DNA from: Coriobacteriales bacterium
GTDB lineage: Bacteria > Actinomycetota > Coriobacteriia > Coriobacteriales > UBA8131
Length of the DNA: 64,000 nt
Direction of reading: 5' to 3'
Assembly (NCBI GenBank): GCA_031288185.1
Contig: JAITRZ010000014.1
Coordinates: forward strand, 23,160-87,159
Shown here piece by piece: positions 47,618 through 57,825 of the stretch (position 1 is its first letter; the number at the start of each line of letters is the position of its first letter). A program made the position numbers and the translations under genes. The notes under the pieces were generated by a model. The model was not told the DNA's origin and did no database searches. It saw only the letters and a list, made by a program, of their open reading frames with translations.

Positions 47618-50600
47618 TAGTACTCACCTCCATTCAACGAGAAATCTGGCAGCCACTTCTTCAGCCGCGGATCAGAGGCATCGTGAATGATTTCGGTGCC
47701 ATCGTTGTCGCAGGGAACCGGATTGCCAAAGGGGCTGTTTGCTGATGTAGCCTTATAGACCTTCACCGCAAAGCCACGCATACCCGGCGACGCCATGATG
47801 GGATCAACGTTATCGGGATTGATCAAGCGATTGCAATTACATAGTTCTTCACCATGATTGGGAGCGGAGAGTTCCGGGAACCACCAGGCATGTTCCAGGT
47901 TTACCACGCCCTCATTGATACCGTGGTAGAGGTCGGCAATCTGGCGCACTTTGCCATATTTGGTCTCGATCCAGGCCCAATCACCCTGCTCAAGGCCCAA
48001 CCTGGCGGCGTCAGCGGGATTGATTTCCATGCGCGGAGCAGGCCATTGCTCGCGGCACCACGGCAGCTGTCGATGTTCGGAGTGAAAGTACACCGGGATA
48101 CGGCGACCGGTTGTGGCCAACAATGGATAGTCGGTAAAGAGTTCCGGGTCGCGCACGGGACTTTCCAGGGGCTCTCGATAGTCTGGGATTAGCCAGGTAT
48201 CGATCCATTCCCTGTCTGTCAGGCCCTCACCCTCATTGGCAAGACCGTCTGAGGTGTATCCCGACACCCCTTTCTGGGCGATGCCGCCCACGGCATAACG
48301 TTCCATCACCGTAGGCCAGAATTCATATTTGCCTGTTGGGGTAACAAAACCAAAGCGGCGGGTCTCGTCGCAACCGGGCACTTTAAGGCCGGTAATGCCT
48401 TCGGCGCGGCCAACACGTGGTTGTATTGTCGCATAGCCCGTCTCCCATCTGCGCCAGGTGCCCATTACCTTTGGATAGACCTTCTTGGCATTGCGCCAAC
48501 CGTTGATCTGAAAGTCCTCCTCAAACTCTTTGTAGCTGTTAAATGGCAGACGTTCCCCAAAGGGCTCAGAGGCCGCCTGAGCCATCTGGAACATATGCTC
48601 ACAGGCATCCTCGGTGGTTGGATCTTCCGGACCAACAGGTACGCCTATATCCCTGAGACTCCAAGGAAAGCCATAGGCGCGCGCCAATGCTTTCATAAAC
48701 ATCGGATCATCCTTGCAGTCGCCCGGAGCCTCCACACAGGGAACATTCATACCAAGGCCACAGTGGGGACCCTGGCTGATGCGCGGCCAGCGCATTTCCA
48801 GCCAATGGTAGATGGGAACCAAGATGTCGGCGCAGTCAGCCGTTGGATGATGCCAGAGATTGGCTTCAAGCCAGAATTCCAGCTTGTTCATAGCCTCCCA
48901 GGCCGGGCCGGAGGCACCCTGATTCATAAAGGAACCGGAGTCATTTGCGCCCGCCACAATTGGATAGGGCTCACCCGTCAAAACAGCCTCCCAGATTTTG
49001 TTTGGGTTTGACCACTGGCCATACCACTTGGACATTGGCCAATCATCACCACCAACAATGGCCGCGTTTCTCTCAAAACTATTGGGTGGCGCGGCAGGAT
49101 TGGCCAACTCAAGCACATCGGCATTGGGATCCTTGTAGCCTAGATCCCATCCACCCCCGATAAATGCGTAGGGCAACCAGCATTCATCGTTAAAATAGGC
49201 GTGTGTTGGCCCTCGGTTACCACCCGGAATATCCATATTGCCGGTCATGTGCACAAGCATCATGATGGCGCGAAGCGTCTGATAATTGTTGCCGTTTTGA
49301 TCCATCGCCAAGCTTACGTGAAGGCCCCCGTTGCCGTGGTCAGCGCCTTCAGGACGCGTTGCCCAGGCCAGACAGGCTTTCTCGATTTTCTCGGCGTCAA
49401 CGCCGGTGACGCTTTCAGCCCACTGCGGTGTCTTATCGGCAAGCATCTCAACATAATAGGACCAGACGCTTCTCGCCTTTACGGTGCGTCCATCCTTAAG
49501 GGTCACTTCGCCCTCCCAGATGAGATCGGGATCAATGCTCTTGAACTGGGTGGGTTCAGGCAACCATCCTTCCCACGGTGTACCTTCCTTGGCGACACGA
49601 CCATTTTTATAGGCATCATCCATTGTGATGAATTCGCCATCCCACTGTCCAACACAGACATCATAAAATGACAGGGACTCATTGCCGGTTTTGCCCGCCG
49701 ATGCCTTAGTAGCGTCATGAACAAAGAATTTCTGGTAGGAGCCGCCCTCAACCAGGTCGCTTTCCTTTAACAGGCGCGTCTTCATGTCATGAGCGCCAGA
49801 ATTGTCGGTCATCCAACCGCCGGATGGTTCCATATCCTCAACCACCAGGAAAGGAGCGTTGGTCCAGCGCTTCATGTGGAGGTTATCCATCAAGTTATTA
49901 TCAGAGATGGTCTTTGCCCAGGACAGCGCGATGGCCATGTCGGTACCAGGCCGAATATCCAGCCAGTAATCAGCCTCTTTGCCTATACCGGTCATACGGG
50001 GATCAACAATAATAAAGGTCTCCGCCTTGCTTATTGCCGCGTTGACAACATTACGACAGGAGTCATCGTAATTTGAATACTCAATATTGCCTCCCCATTC
50101 AACATAAACCCGTGGTTCCTCGGCAGAAGTCATCCAGTTTGAGGCATAGGTATCGTTGGTTGCCGTGGTAAGAAAGCGGGGGCCCTTGCAGACACAGGAC
50201 GCGACATGGTGGTTTACAGCTCCTGTGATAATTGCGAGGGTGGCATAACCACCCATCGCCCACATGCGGCTGGTTCCATTCATGGTAAAGATGCCGGTGC
50301 CGGTGTACTTAGCGCTGATTTCATGAAACTTCTCGGCACTTATACTCATTGCCTCGTCCCAGGAAACACGCACCCACCCTGGATCCTCGCCTTTGGGGCG
50401 CGTGCGCTTCATGGGATAACGCAGCCTATCGGGGTGGTAGCAGGCCTGTATGGATGCCTGCGACTTTGTGCAGCAGTTACCACGGCTGGTAAAGCTGGAT
50501 TGGTCGCCTTCAACACGAATAGCCTTTCCATCTTGCACCGTCACCCATACGCCACACTCCATCTTTCCACATCCTCGGCAAATGGTGCGTATGCGCTTTA

Positions 50601-50772
50601 CTTCGCCGTCAGTAATTGCAGAGCCATCACCAACGTCTGCCAAAACGGATAGCGAGCCACTTGTCGAAAGCGCCGCAGCACCTGATGTAGCTATGGCTAG
50701 CTTAACAAAGCTACGACGGGACAGGTTGCGCGACAGATTGAAGCCGCGATGGGTCGAATCCAGTTTTTCCAC
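47617..50772 (-). CDS. DmsA-like molybdopterin oxidoreductase, Tat-exported catalytic subunit (copy 2)
   Basis: LSRRSFVKLAIATSGAAAL; CRGCGKMECGVWVTV...CCTKSQA; TGRRIPVYFHSEHRQLPWCREQWPAPR; GTG start at 50772 proposed. Confidence 0.9.
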   Translation of the reverse strand: MEKLDSTHRGFNLSRNLSRRSFVKLAIATSGAAALSTSGSLSVLADVGDGSAITDGEVKRIRTICRGCGKMECGVWVTVQDGKAIRVEGDQSSFTSRGNCCTKSQASIQACYHPDRLRYPMKRTRPKGEDPGWVRVSWDEAMSISAEKFHEISAKYTGTGIFTMNGTSRMWAMGGYATLAIITGAVNHHVASCVCKGPRFLTTATNDTYASNWMTSAEEPRVYVEWGGNIEYSNYDDSCRNVVNAAISKAETFIIVDPRMTGIGKEADYWLDIRPGTDMAIALSWAKTISDNNLMDNLHMKRWTNAPFLVVEDMEPSGGWMTDNSGAHDMKTRLLKESDLVEGGSYQKFFVHDATKASAGKTGNESLSFYDVCVGQWDGEFITMDDAYKNGRVAKEGTPWEGWLPEPTQFKSIDPDLIWEGEVTLKDGRTVKARSVWSYYVEMLADKTPQWAESVTGVDAEKIEKACLAWATRPEGADHGNGGLHVSLAMDQNGNNYQTLRAIMMLVHMTGNMDIPGGNRGPTHAYFNDECWLPYAFIGGGWDLGYKDPNADVLELANPAAPPNSFERNAAIVGGDDWPMSKWYGQWSNPNKIWEAVLTGEPYPIVAGANDSGSFMNQGASGPAWEAMNKLEFWLEANLWHHPTADCADILVPIYHWLEMRWPRISQGPHCGLGMNVPCVEAPGDCKDDPMFMKALARAYGFPWSLRDIGVPVGPEDPTTEDACEHMFQMAQAASEPFGERLPFNSYKEFEEDFQINGWRNAKKVYPKVMGTWRRWETGYATIQPRVGRAEGITGLKVPGCDETRRFGFVTPTGKYEFWPTVMERYAVGGIAQKGVSGYTSDGLANEGEGLTDREWIDTWLIPDYREPLESPVRDPELFTDYPLLATTGRRIPVYFHSEHRQLPWCREQWPAPRMEINPADAARLGLEQGDWAWIETKYGKVRQIADLYHGINEGVVNLEHAWWFPELSAPNHGEELCNCNRLINPDNVDPIMASPGMRGFAVKVYKATSANSPFGNPVPCDNDGTEIIHDASDPRLKKWLPDFSLNGGEY

Positions 50773-51112
50773 TAAGCTCTCCTTTTCTCTCTGATGATTT
50801 TGGTAAACGGACAGGCACGTGCAACGGATGTTCGATACACGCGGCAAAGCGAAACCCTCCCTTCTTTCTGCACGGATGGGTGCAAGTGTAGCGAACTGGG
50901 AGATAATAGAATACGGATATTTTTTATGAATTTGCGAGGGGAAACCAAAACCATATCATGCAAACTTTATGATTCTACTCGGTCACCTGGCAGATTCCCC
51001 CAGCATGATTGCCTGAGGGGGCCTTATGAACATTGGGTGCTGATTGAGAGGAGGTCAGGAATAAATTATCGGGAACAAAAGGCGCTCTTAGCAGGATAGC
51101 TTTGTGCGGTGA

Positions 51113-51188
51113 TGGTGCCCTCGACAGGATTTGAACCTGCGACACCAGGTTTAGGAAACCTGTGCTCTATCCCCTGAGCTACGAGGGC
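51113..51188 (-). tRNA. tRNA-Arg (anticodon CCT), CCA encoded
   Basis: Reverse complement GCCCTCGTAGCTCAGGGGATAGAGCACAGGTTTCCTAAACCTGGTGTCGCAGGTTCAAATCCTGTCGAGGGCACCA. Confidence 0.95.
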
Positions 51189-51356
51189 GCGATAGAATTT
51201 TAACACGCGCGGGAACGGGAAGGAAATCTGCCTATCCTGGAGCTTCCTGATAAGGCACCGTTTTTGCGTTCTGGCGGTTTTCTTCCGTGCCTTTCACCGC
51301 TATGCACACTGCCTTCTACCTGACAATTCTGGTTTTTGCATTCTGGCCGGTTTTCT

Positions 51357-52628
51357 TCAGCTCCCTTCGCCCTTGGGCATGAGCCTAAGAAACACCAGCC
51401 CCAGGATAAAAAGCACGGTGATGGACAGGATACCCAAGCTGGCGCTGCCAGTCATAAAGGTAAAACCACTCATCAAAAAGGTTCCCAAGATGGCGGCGTA
51501 TTTGCCAAAAATGTCAAAGAAACCAAAATATTCATTAGCATGTTTCAGGGGAATAAGCCTGCCAAAGTAAGAGCGCGAGAGCGCCTGGATGCCCCCCTGA
51601 AACAGTCCAACGGCAAGTGCGAGTATCCAAAACTCAACGGCGGTTTTTAAGAAAAAGGCCGCAAAAAGCGTTATGAGCGCATAGGCGCACACACTCACAC
51701 TGAGCATAACGCGCGCGCCAAGGCGCTGTGCCAGCTTGCCAAACAGCAGCGCTGCGGGAAAGGCGACCAACTGGGTACCTACAAGGGCCAACACAAGTTG
51801 TGTACTGTCAATGCCAAGGTCGGTGCCAAAACTCGTAGCCATCTTGATGATAGTATGCACGCCGTCGATATAGCAAAAGAAAGCAAGCAGGAAAAACAGC
51901 ATTTTGCGGTTGGCGATGATGTTGCGCAGTGTCTTGCTCAACCCGGCGAGTGTTTTGCGTATCGCGTGATCCTCATGCGGCTTGAAGTGCGTTTGGTGAA
52001 CATTTTTAATCAACGGTAGGGAAAAGGCAGCCCACCACAAAGCAATAATGATAAAACTGATCTTTGTTGCCAGCTGGCTGTCTATACCAATCACCCCACC
52101 GCCAAATATCAGGGCGACACACGCAAGAAAGGGAATCAGCGAGCCAATATAGCCCCAGGCATAGCCCTTGGAAGACACAGAGTCAAACTTCTCCGGTTCT
52201 GTCGCGTCAACAAGAAAGGCATCGTAGAACACCGTTGAGGAGTTTACGCCAACTGCCGCGATGACATAGACGGCCAGAAAGCCAAAAGCTGTGTTGGGAA
52301 TACTGAGTGCCGCGCAGGCAACAACGCCGGTAGAAACCGCGCCAACAAAAAATTTCTTCTTACTTTTTGGATAGTCAGCCAGAGAGCCAAGAAAGGGCAT
52401 AAGCAGGGCCACGATGAGAGAAACAACCGTCTCAGTGAGACCCCATCCAACAACAACCGAGCCTTCAGACAATTGGCTATAGTAGATGGGTGCTACCGCC
52501 GTCGCAAACATGAAAAAGGCCGAATTGCCCACATCGTAGAGCACCCAGCACCATTCACGGCCGTTCATGCGGTTTGTTTGGTCTTTGCGTGATCGATTCT
52601 TTTGATCCTCTGTGGGCGATATACTCAT
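51357..52628 (-). CDS. MFS transporter, UMF1/Atg22-like
   Basis: EWCWVLYDVGNSAFFMFATAVAPIYY, PFLGSLADYPKSKKKFF, ALSRSYFGRLIPLKHANEYFGFFDIFGKYAAILGT. Confidence 0.9.
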   Translation of the reverse strand: MSISPTEDQKNRSRKDQTNRMNGREWCWVLYDVGNSAFFMFATAVAPIYYSQLSEGSVVVGWGLTETVVSLIVALLMPFLGSLADYPKSKKKFFVGAVSTGVVACAALSIPNTAFGFLAVYVIAAVGVNSSTVFYDAFLVDATEPEKFDSVSSKGYAWGYIGSLIPFLACVALIFGGGVIGIDSQLATKISFIIIALWWAAFSLPLIKNVHQTHFKPHEDHAIRKTLAGLSKTLRNIIANRKMLFFLLAFFCYIDGVHTIIKMATSFGTDLGIDSTQLVLALVGTQLVAFPAALLFGKLAQRLGARVMLSVSVCAYALITLFAAFFLKTAVEFWILALAVGLFQGGIQALSRSYFGRLIPLKHANEYFGFFDIFGKYAAILGTFLMSGFTFMTGSASLGILSITVLFILGLVFLRLMPKGEGS

Positions 52629-52978
52629 ACATTCTCCATTTCTTGTTCCCCCTACGATAGAGTATTGCCATCAGGAGGGGAACAGCGGCAGGCACAGAAC
52701 AAACAAAATCACAATCGTGCGTGCCTGAAAGGCGCGTGAAGGCGGGGGAGAGGAAGGGCAGCGTTTAAGGATAAAGCCGGTTTGGGGGAGAAAACGGCGC
52801 GCGTCAGGGCAGATCAGGCCCAGCAGCTCAGGCAAAACTGATAGGGGATTGCGCACATAACAAGCAGGAAGGTGCCAGATGGCCCGTATCCCTTAAGCGA
52901 TTGAGGCTGCATCACCTAAGCGACGGGAAAGAGTCCTGCGTCACAACCCTGCGTCATGCGGTTGCGTACCTGTTGCGC

Positions 52979-53389
52979 TCAGTCGTCACGCGTCAACTCA
53001 GCCAGTGACACGCCGTCGATAAAGGCGTCAACGGTATTTTGTAAACCCTGCCAGAAGCGGGCTACGCCGCAGCAACTGCTCTGGCGAGGACACAACTCAG
53101 CTTGAGCATCCAGACAGGACACCGGCAGAAATCCGCCCTCAGCAGCACGCATGATGTCGCCGGCACTGATGTTACGGGCCGTCTGAGCAAGGCGATAACC
53201 CCCCTGGGCCCCGCGTACACTTTCTAAAAAACCGAGCTTGCTTAGGTCGCCAGCGATACGTTCCAGGTATTTTAGGGGGATGTCCTGGCGCGAGGCAACC
53301 GCGCGCAGGGGTACTGGGCCAGCCTGCTCGTGGCGAGCGACATCGATCATCAGATACAGAGCATAACGGGCCTTGGAGGAGGTCTTCAT
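52979..53389 (-). CDS. Rrf2/IscR-family regulator
   Basis: SKARYALYLMIDVARHEQAGPVPLRAVASRQDIPLKYLERIAGDLSKLGFLESVRGAQGGYRLA. Confidence 0.92.
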   Translation of the reverse strand: MKTSSKARYALYLMIDVARHEQAGPVPLRAVASRQDIPLKYLERIAGDLSKLGFLESVRGAQGGYRLAQTARNISAGDIMRAAEGGFLPVSCLDAQAELCPRQSSCCGVARFWQGLQNTVDAFIDGVSLAELTRDD

Positions 53390-53394
53390 GCAGT

Positions 53395-53841
53395 TTAGTA
53401 GTCCTCTTCTTCAGCCTCGTCTTCATGGATGTCGCTTTTGGGCTTAACGAGCCCCTCAATAGCGATGCTGTTTTTCTCAGCGTAGTCCCACAGCGCGGCG
53501 TGTATGGCCTCTTCAGCCAGGAGCGAACAATGCACCTTGACAGGTGGCAGGCCATCCAAAGCTTCGCAGACGGCCTGGTTGGTCACCTCCAGCGCCTCCT
53601 GTATGGTTTTACCTTTAACCAGTTCAGTAGCCATTGAGGACGTTGCCACAGCGGCGGCACAACCAAAGGTCTTAAATTTAACATCGCGAATCACGCCTTT
53701 GTCGTCTATATCAAAATACACGCGCATGATGTCGCCACACTGGGCATTGCCCACCGTGCCAACACCGCTGGGATTAGCGATCTCGCCCATATTACGTGGA
53801 TTGGCAAAATGTTCCATCACTTTTTCAGAATAGGAAGCCAT
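53395..53841 (-). CDS. Fe-S cluster scaffold NifU/IscU-like
   Basis: YSEKVMEHFANPRNMGEIANPSGVGTVGNAQCGDIMRVY...TFGCAAAVATSSMATELVKGKT. Confidence 0.93.
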   Translation of the reverse strand: MASYSEKVMEHFANPRNMGEIANPSGVGTVGNAQCGDIMRVYFDIDDKGVIRDVKFKTFGCAAAVATSSMATELVKGKTIQEALEVTNQAVCEALDGLPPVKVHCSLLAEEAIHAALWDYAEKNSIAIEGLVKPKSDIHEDEAEEEDY

Positions 53842-53933
53842 CAGATTGTGATCCTTTCCAATCAGGACGTCAGGTCATATCCAACCAGGGATAAAAACCG
53901 CCGCCTAAACCGATGCCCGGCTTTTACTACCGG

Positions 53934-55142
53934 CTACTTTCGGGCACTGAGCTGCTTTTTGCCGGCGACAAAGTCTTCATACAGTGGGCTCATCTGGCGC
54001 AAATGAGCAACGATTTCCTTCAGGGCTTCTACGGTGTAGTCGATATCGGCGCGGCTGGTATCTCTGCCCAGTGTGAGCCTGAGCGAACCGTGGGCGATTT
54101 CGTGCGGAAGCCCAATGGCCAACAGTACATGGCTTGGATCCAGTGATCCGGAAGCGCAGGCTGAGCCGCTGGAGGCCATGATTCCCCTTTGTTCCAGGCT
54201 TAGCAACAGCGACTCGCCCTCAATAAACTCAAAGGAAAAGTTTGCGTTACCCGGCAGGCGCAGGGAGCGGTGACCATTCAGGCGACAGTGTTCAACTTCT
54301 GCCAATACCCGCTTGATAAGATGGTCGCGCAATACGGTCTCGCGCGTTACGCGCTCATCAAAGTTGGCCATGCAAAGATCCAGGGCCTTGGCCATTCCCA
54401 TGATGTAGGGCACGTTTTCAGTGCCAGCGCGGCGTTTACGCTCCTGTGCTCCGCCATCCAGAAAAGAACGAGTACGCAGACCCTTTTTGATATACAGGAA
54501 GCCTACCCCCTTGGGAGCGTAGAACTTGTGCCCGGAGGCGGAGAGCAGGTCAACGTCTAATTTAGTTACATCAATTCGCAAATTTCCGAGGGCCTGTACG
54601 GCATCTGCGTGCAGAAGCACTCCATGTCGTCTGGCAACATCTATGAGTTGTTCAAGTGGCTGAATAGTGCCTATTTCATTGTTGCCGTAGATTATTGAGG
54701 CCAGCACGGTATCGGGACGGATAGCCGCTTCAAACTGCGCTGGGTCAACCATGCCGTACTGATCCACCGGCAGATAGGTTACTTCATAGCCGCGTTTTTT
54801 TAGCCAGTCACAGGAATGGGTAGTGGCATGGTGTTCAACCGAGGTGGTTATCAGATGCCGCCCGTTTTGGCTGTAGGCAAACATTGTTTCCTTGAGCGCC
54901 CAGTTGATGGACTCGGTGCCGCAGGAGGTGAAGTAGAGGTCAGGGGGGTTAGCACCCAGATGGGCAGCGATACGCTCGCGGGCATCAGTAATTGCATTGC
55001 GCGCCTGCTGCCCCAACTCATACAGCGCGGAAGGATTGCCGTAATACCGGCTGAAATAGGGCAGCATCTCCTCTATGACTTCTGGTGCTACCGCAGTGGT
55101 TGCGGCGTTATCCAGATAAACGGTCCTTGCGGGATGGGACAT
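53934..55142 (-). CDS. Cysteine desulfurase NifS/IscS-like
   Basis: VYLDNAATTAVAPEV, SGHKFYAPKGVGFLYI, SSGSACASGSLDPSHVLLAIG. Confidence 0.95.
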   Translation of the reverse strand: MSHPARTVYLDNAATTAVAPEVIEEMLPYFSRYYGNPSALYELGQQARNAITDARERIAAHLGANPPDLYFTSCGTESINWALKETMFAYSQNGRHLITTSVEHHATTHSCDWLKKRGYEVTYLPVDQYGMVDPAQFEAAIRPDTVLASIIYGNNEIGTIQPLEQLIDVARRHGVLLHADAVQALGNLRIDVTKLDVDLLSASGHKFYAPKGVGFLYIKKGLRTRSFLDGGAQERKRRAGTENVPYIMGMAKALDLCMANFDERVTRETVLRDHLIKRVLAEVEHCRLNGHRSLRLPGNANFSFEFIEGESLLLSLEQRGIMASSGSACASGSLDPSHVLLAIGLPHEIAHGSLRLTLGRDTSRADIDYTVEALKEIVAHLRQMSPLYEDFVAGKKQLSARK

Positions 55143-55301
55143 GGCTACTCCTTGACTAATCCTGTGGTTGCGCGCAGATGCTGCTCTGCAACAGGGCTGT
55201 TGCAGAACGTGGGACGAGGCGCTACGCTACGGGGGGCGGGGACACCTTCTGCGTGCTTGCGCTGCCCAGAAGGGTTGTGGGCCTGCGGGTCGCTTGCTTT
55301 C

Positions 55302-55838
55302 CTAGAGGGTGTTGGCCTGTCGGGCCTCCTCAATCTCATCTAAGGCTTCCTGGGGAGTGGCATCACAATGGCCGTCGCCCCATTTCAGTACTCGGATGTG
55401 ATCGCCCACCTGTACCTTGCCAGGCTTGCGTACCACACCAAAGATACCTTCGCGCGGAAAAATACAATCGCCGGCCAGGTGATAGATGGCGCAGCGGGTA
55501 TGACAGACCTTGCCAATCTGGCTGATTTCTACCTGGGTGTCGCCAACAGACAGCAGGGTACCCACCGGTATGCTATACAACTCAATACCTTCCGTGGTAA
55601 AGTTTTCAGCAAAGTCTCCTTCCCCAACATCGAGGCCGGCTTCCCGCGCCTTTTGAATGGATTCTTCAGCCAGAAAGGAAACCTGACGGTGCCAGTCGCC
55701 CGCATGGGCATCGCCAACAATGCCACTATTCAGATCGATAGAGGCACAGCGCTCCGGCAGGGGAGTCTTGCGCGTACCCTTACGCCTGGAGGTGTTAATT
55801 GACGTTATGGTGCCACAAACGGCGGTCTGGCTGCCCAT
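55302..55838 (-). CDS. MOSC-domain protein
   Basis: GIVGDAHAGDWHRQVSFLAEESI, GDFAENFTTEGIELYSIPVGTLLSVGDTQVEISQIGKVCH. Confidence 0.87.
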   Translation of the reverse strand: MGSQTAVCGTITSINTSRRKGTRKTPLPERCASIDLNSGIVGDAHAGDWHRQVSFLAEESIQKAREAGLDVGEGDFAENFTTEGIELYSIPVGTLLSVGDTQVEISQIGKVCHTRCAIYHLAGDCIFPREGIFGVVRKPGKVQVGDHIRVLKWGDGHCDATPQEALDEIEEARQANTL

Positions 55839-56021
55839 TTAATCCATACCTTTCTTGTAGGGATTCACTCTCAGCAGTATAGTTCAACCGCGCCCAGATT
55901 TCTAGCGAAACCGGACGATTTTTTACCCACCTGTTTGTCCGTTACACTATTTCCCTGACATCGGGAAAAACCAGTAACGGTCATTGTCACGTGTGGACAA
56001 GTCTTGTACGACGGTGGGTTT

Positions 56022-56243
56022 TCACACAGTCTGCCGACCCCCTTTTGTTTTGTTGTGGTGATAATGGCTGGTGATAATGGCGGAAGCCTTGTTCAGGTCA
56101 TAGCGCTTTGAAGGAACCGCCTCCATCATCTGTCCGGTAACCAGGGTAGAAGCAGAGCAGACATCATTATGGGTGTACTTCAAGCCAGCCTCCACCGTTT
56201 CTCTGTCTACCGGCGAAAGTAGCTCAAGATTGTAGCAAAGCAA
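56022..56243 (-). pseudogene. Remnant of acyl-CoA dehydratase activase-related (DUF2229/HgdC-like) gene
   Basis: LSPVDRETVEAGLKYTHNDVCSASTLVTGQMMEAVPSKRYDLNKASAIITS resembles ...PPVDxxAVxxGLKYVNNDACYPxxIVxGQLMxALxSGKYDLxKxxVIISQTGGGC (recalled family pattern), truncated on both sides. Confidence 0.5.
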
Positions 56244-56326
56244 AAGCGATGCACTGGCGCTGCCATCCCTGAGTTGGTTACCGGCTCATTAGCGGGTTAG
56301 GGTTGGTTAGGGTCTGTACTGCAGCT

Positions 56327-57151
56327 TCATGGGCGCAGCCGGTAGAGGGCATAAAAGGCCAGTCCCAAGGCCACGCCGCCTACAAGGTTACCAAGGGTTA
56401 CCGGCACAAGGTTATGCACAATACCCAGCCAGCTAAGATCGGCGGTCTGGATCGCGTAGAGTTCCTGTGCCCTGGCGGCGTAGTGTGGGTTGGCAGCTGC
56501 AGCTAGGCCAGCAACAAGGTAGTACATATTGGCGATGCAGTGTTCAAAGCCAGAAAGCACAAAGGCCATGATTGGAAAGAATATAGCCACTACCTTTCCT
56601 ACAATATCGCGGGCCGCGAACGCGCCTAAAACAGCCAAACAAACTAATATGTTACAGAGGATGCCGGACGCAAAGGCCGCCTCCAGTGGCAATTGAGACT
56701 TGCTCAGGGCCACCTTGATGGTAAAGGCTCCCAGCGTATCGGCTGAATAGTTAAACTGGGTGGACAAAACAACCAGCACAACCACCAGCACAGAGCCCAC
56801 AAAGTTACCAAAAAAAACAATGATCAGGTTGCGCAGCCAGGCACGAGCGCTAATCTGACGGGCCCACAGCGCCTCTACCATCAGACAGTTGCCGGTGAAC
56901 AGTTCACCCCCCACTACCATGATTAAGATCAGGCCGGTGGGAAAAACACAGCCGGCTATCAGTCGCGCCAGGCCCACATTGTCCATAGTGTGTATGGCTA
57001 CCGAGGAAGCCGCAGCCCCCAGGGCGATGAAGGCACCCGCCAGGATAGCCAGCAAAAATGTCTGCGTGAAGCGCATCGTTGCCTTGCGCACTGATGTCGC
57101 GATGTAGAGTTCAGTGATTTCTGTCTGATTGTTAAAATTGTTAGTAGACAT
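56327..57151 (-). CDS. Formate/nitrite transporter (FocA/NirC) family channel
   Basis: GAFIALGAAASSVA, GGELFTGNCLMVEALWARQIS, GFEHCIANMYYL, LVPVTLGNLVGGVAL. Confidence 0.9.
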   Translation of the reverse strand: MSTNNFNNQTEITELYIATSVRKATMRFTQTFLLAILAGAFIALGAAASSVAIHTMDNVGLARLIAGCVFPTGLILIMVVGGELFTGNCLMVEALWARQISARAWLRNLIIVFFGNFVGSVLVVVLVVLSTQFNYSADTLGAFTIKVALSKSQLPLEAAFASGILCNILVCLAVLGAFAARDIVGKVVAIFFPIMAFVLSGFEHCIANMYYLVAGLAAAANPHYAARAQELYAIQTADLSWLGIVHNLVPVTLGNLVGGVALGLAFYALYRLRP

Positions 57152-57305
57152 AGCTTTATCTCATAGACGCAAGGGATAGCGGACGCAGCACACATGGCAC
57201 GGCATACGGCACCGTTGTGCGGCATGGTGTGTAAACGGTTGCGCCCTTAAGCAAAAGGAGCAACGCAGGACGGATACAGGGTGCGACAGTGCAGACGGAA
57301 CCACT

Positions 57306-57390
57306 TGCCTAGCGCGCATAGAGCGAAGACTGCACCTATGCTGGTTGAGAGCCTTTGCCGCAATATCTGCCTGGCGCGCATAGAGCGAAG
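57306..57390. repeat. Pair of 23-nt direct repeats (period 62 bp) upstream of the FocA-like gene
   Basis: TGCCTAGCGCGCATAGAGCGAAG (57306-57328) and TGCCTGGCGCGCATAGAGCGAAG (57368-57390), one mismatch. Confidence 0.85.
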
Positions 57391-57417
57391 GCGTATCAGG
57401 CGCGAGTCACAAGCGCG

Positions 57418-57579
57418 TTAATCTTCTGTGGGCTCGAAGGAGTTTTTAGCCGCGCCACAGCCGGGGCAGATCCAGTCCTGCGGCAAATCCGCAAATGCGG
57501 TATCCGGCTCAATGTCACTGTCTATATCCCCCAGGGCCGGATCATAGATAAAACCGCACACACCACACTCGTAACGCAT
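57418..57579 (-). CDS. Rubredoxin
   Basis: [64 protein letters not shown] upstream. Confidence 0.95.
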   Translation of the reverse strand: MRYECGVCGFIYDPALGDIDSDIEPDTAFADLPQDWICPGCGAAKNSFEPTED

Positions 57580-57825
57580 CGTGACCTCCTTGTGTCGTCT
57601 TCCTAAAACCAGCACTGGCCAGCCTGCTGTCCAGTGCTGTCCAGCAGCAGTGCACCAACACGGGCACCTTGTCACAAAACGGTGACCAATCCGTGGCCAG
57701 TTTGGGGCCAGCACGCTTCGATTATAGGGCATAGGAGCCCATTCCTGGGTTACAATAAAACATTGTGCACAAACAGGCGGGCGAGTAGCGGCCGGCCCTT
57801 TATCGATATTCAAAGGAGGAATCGC

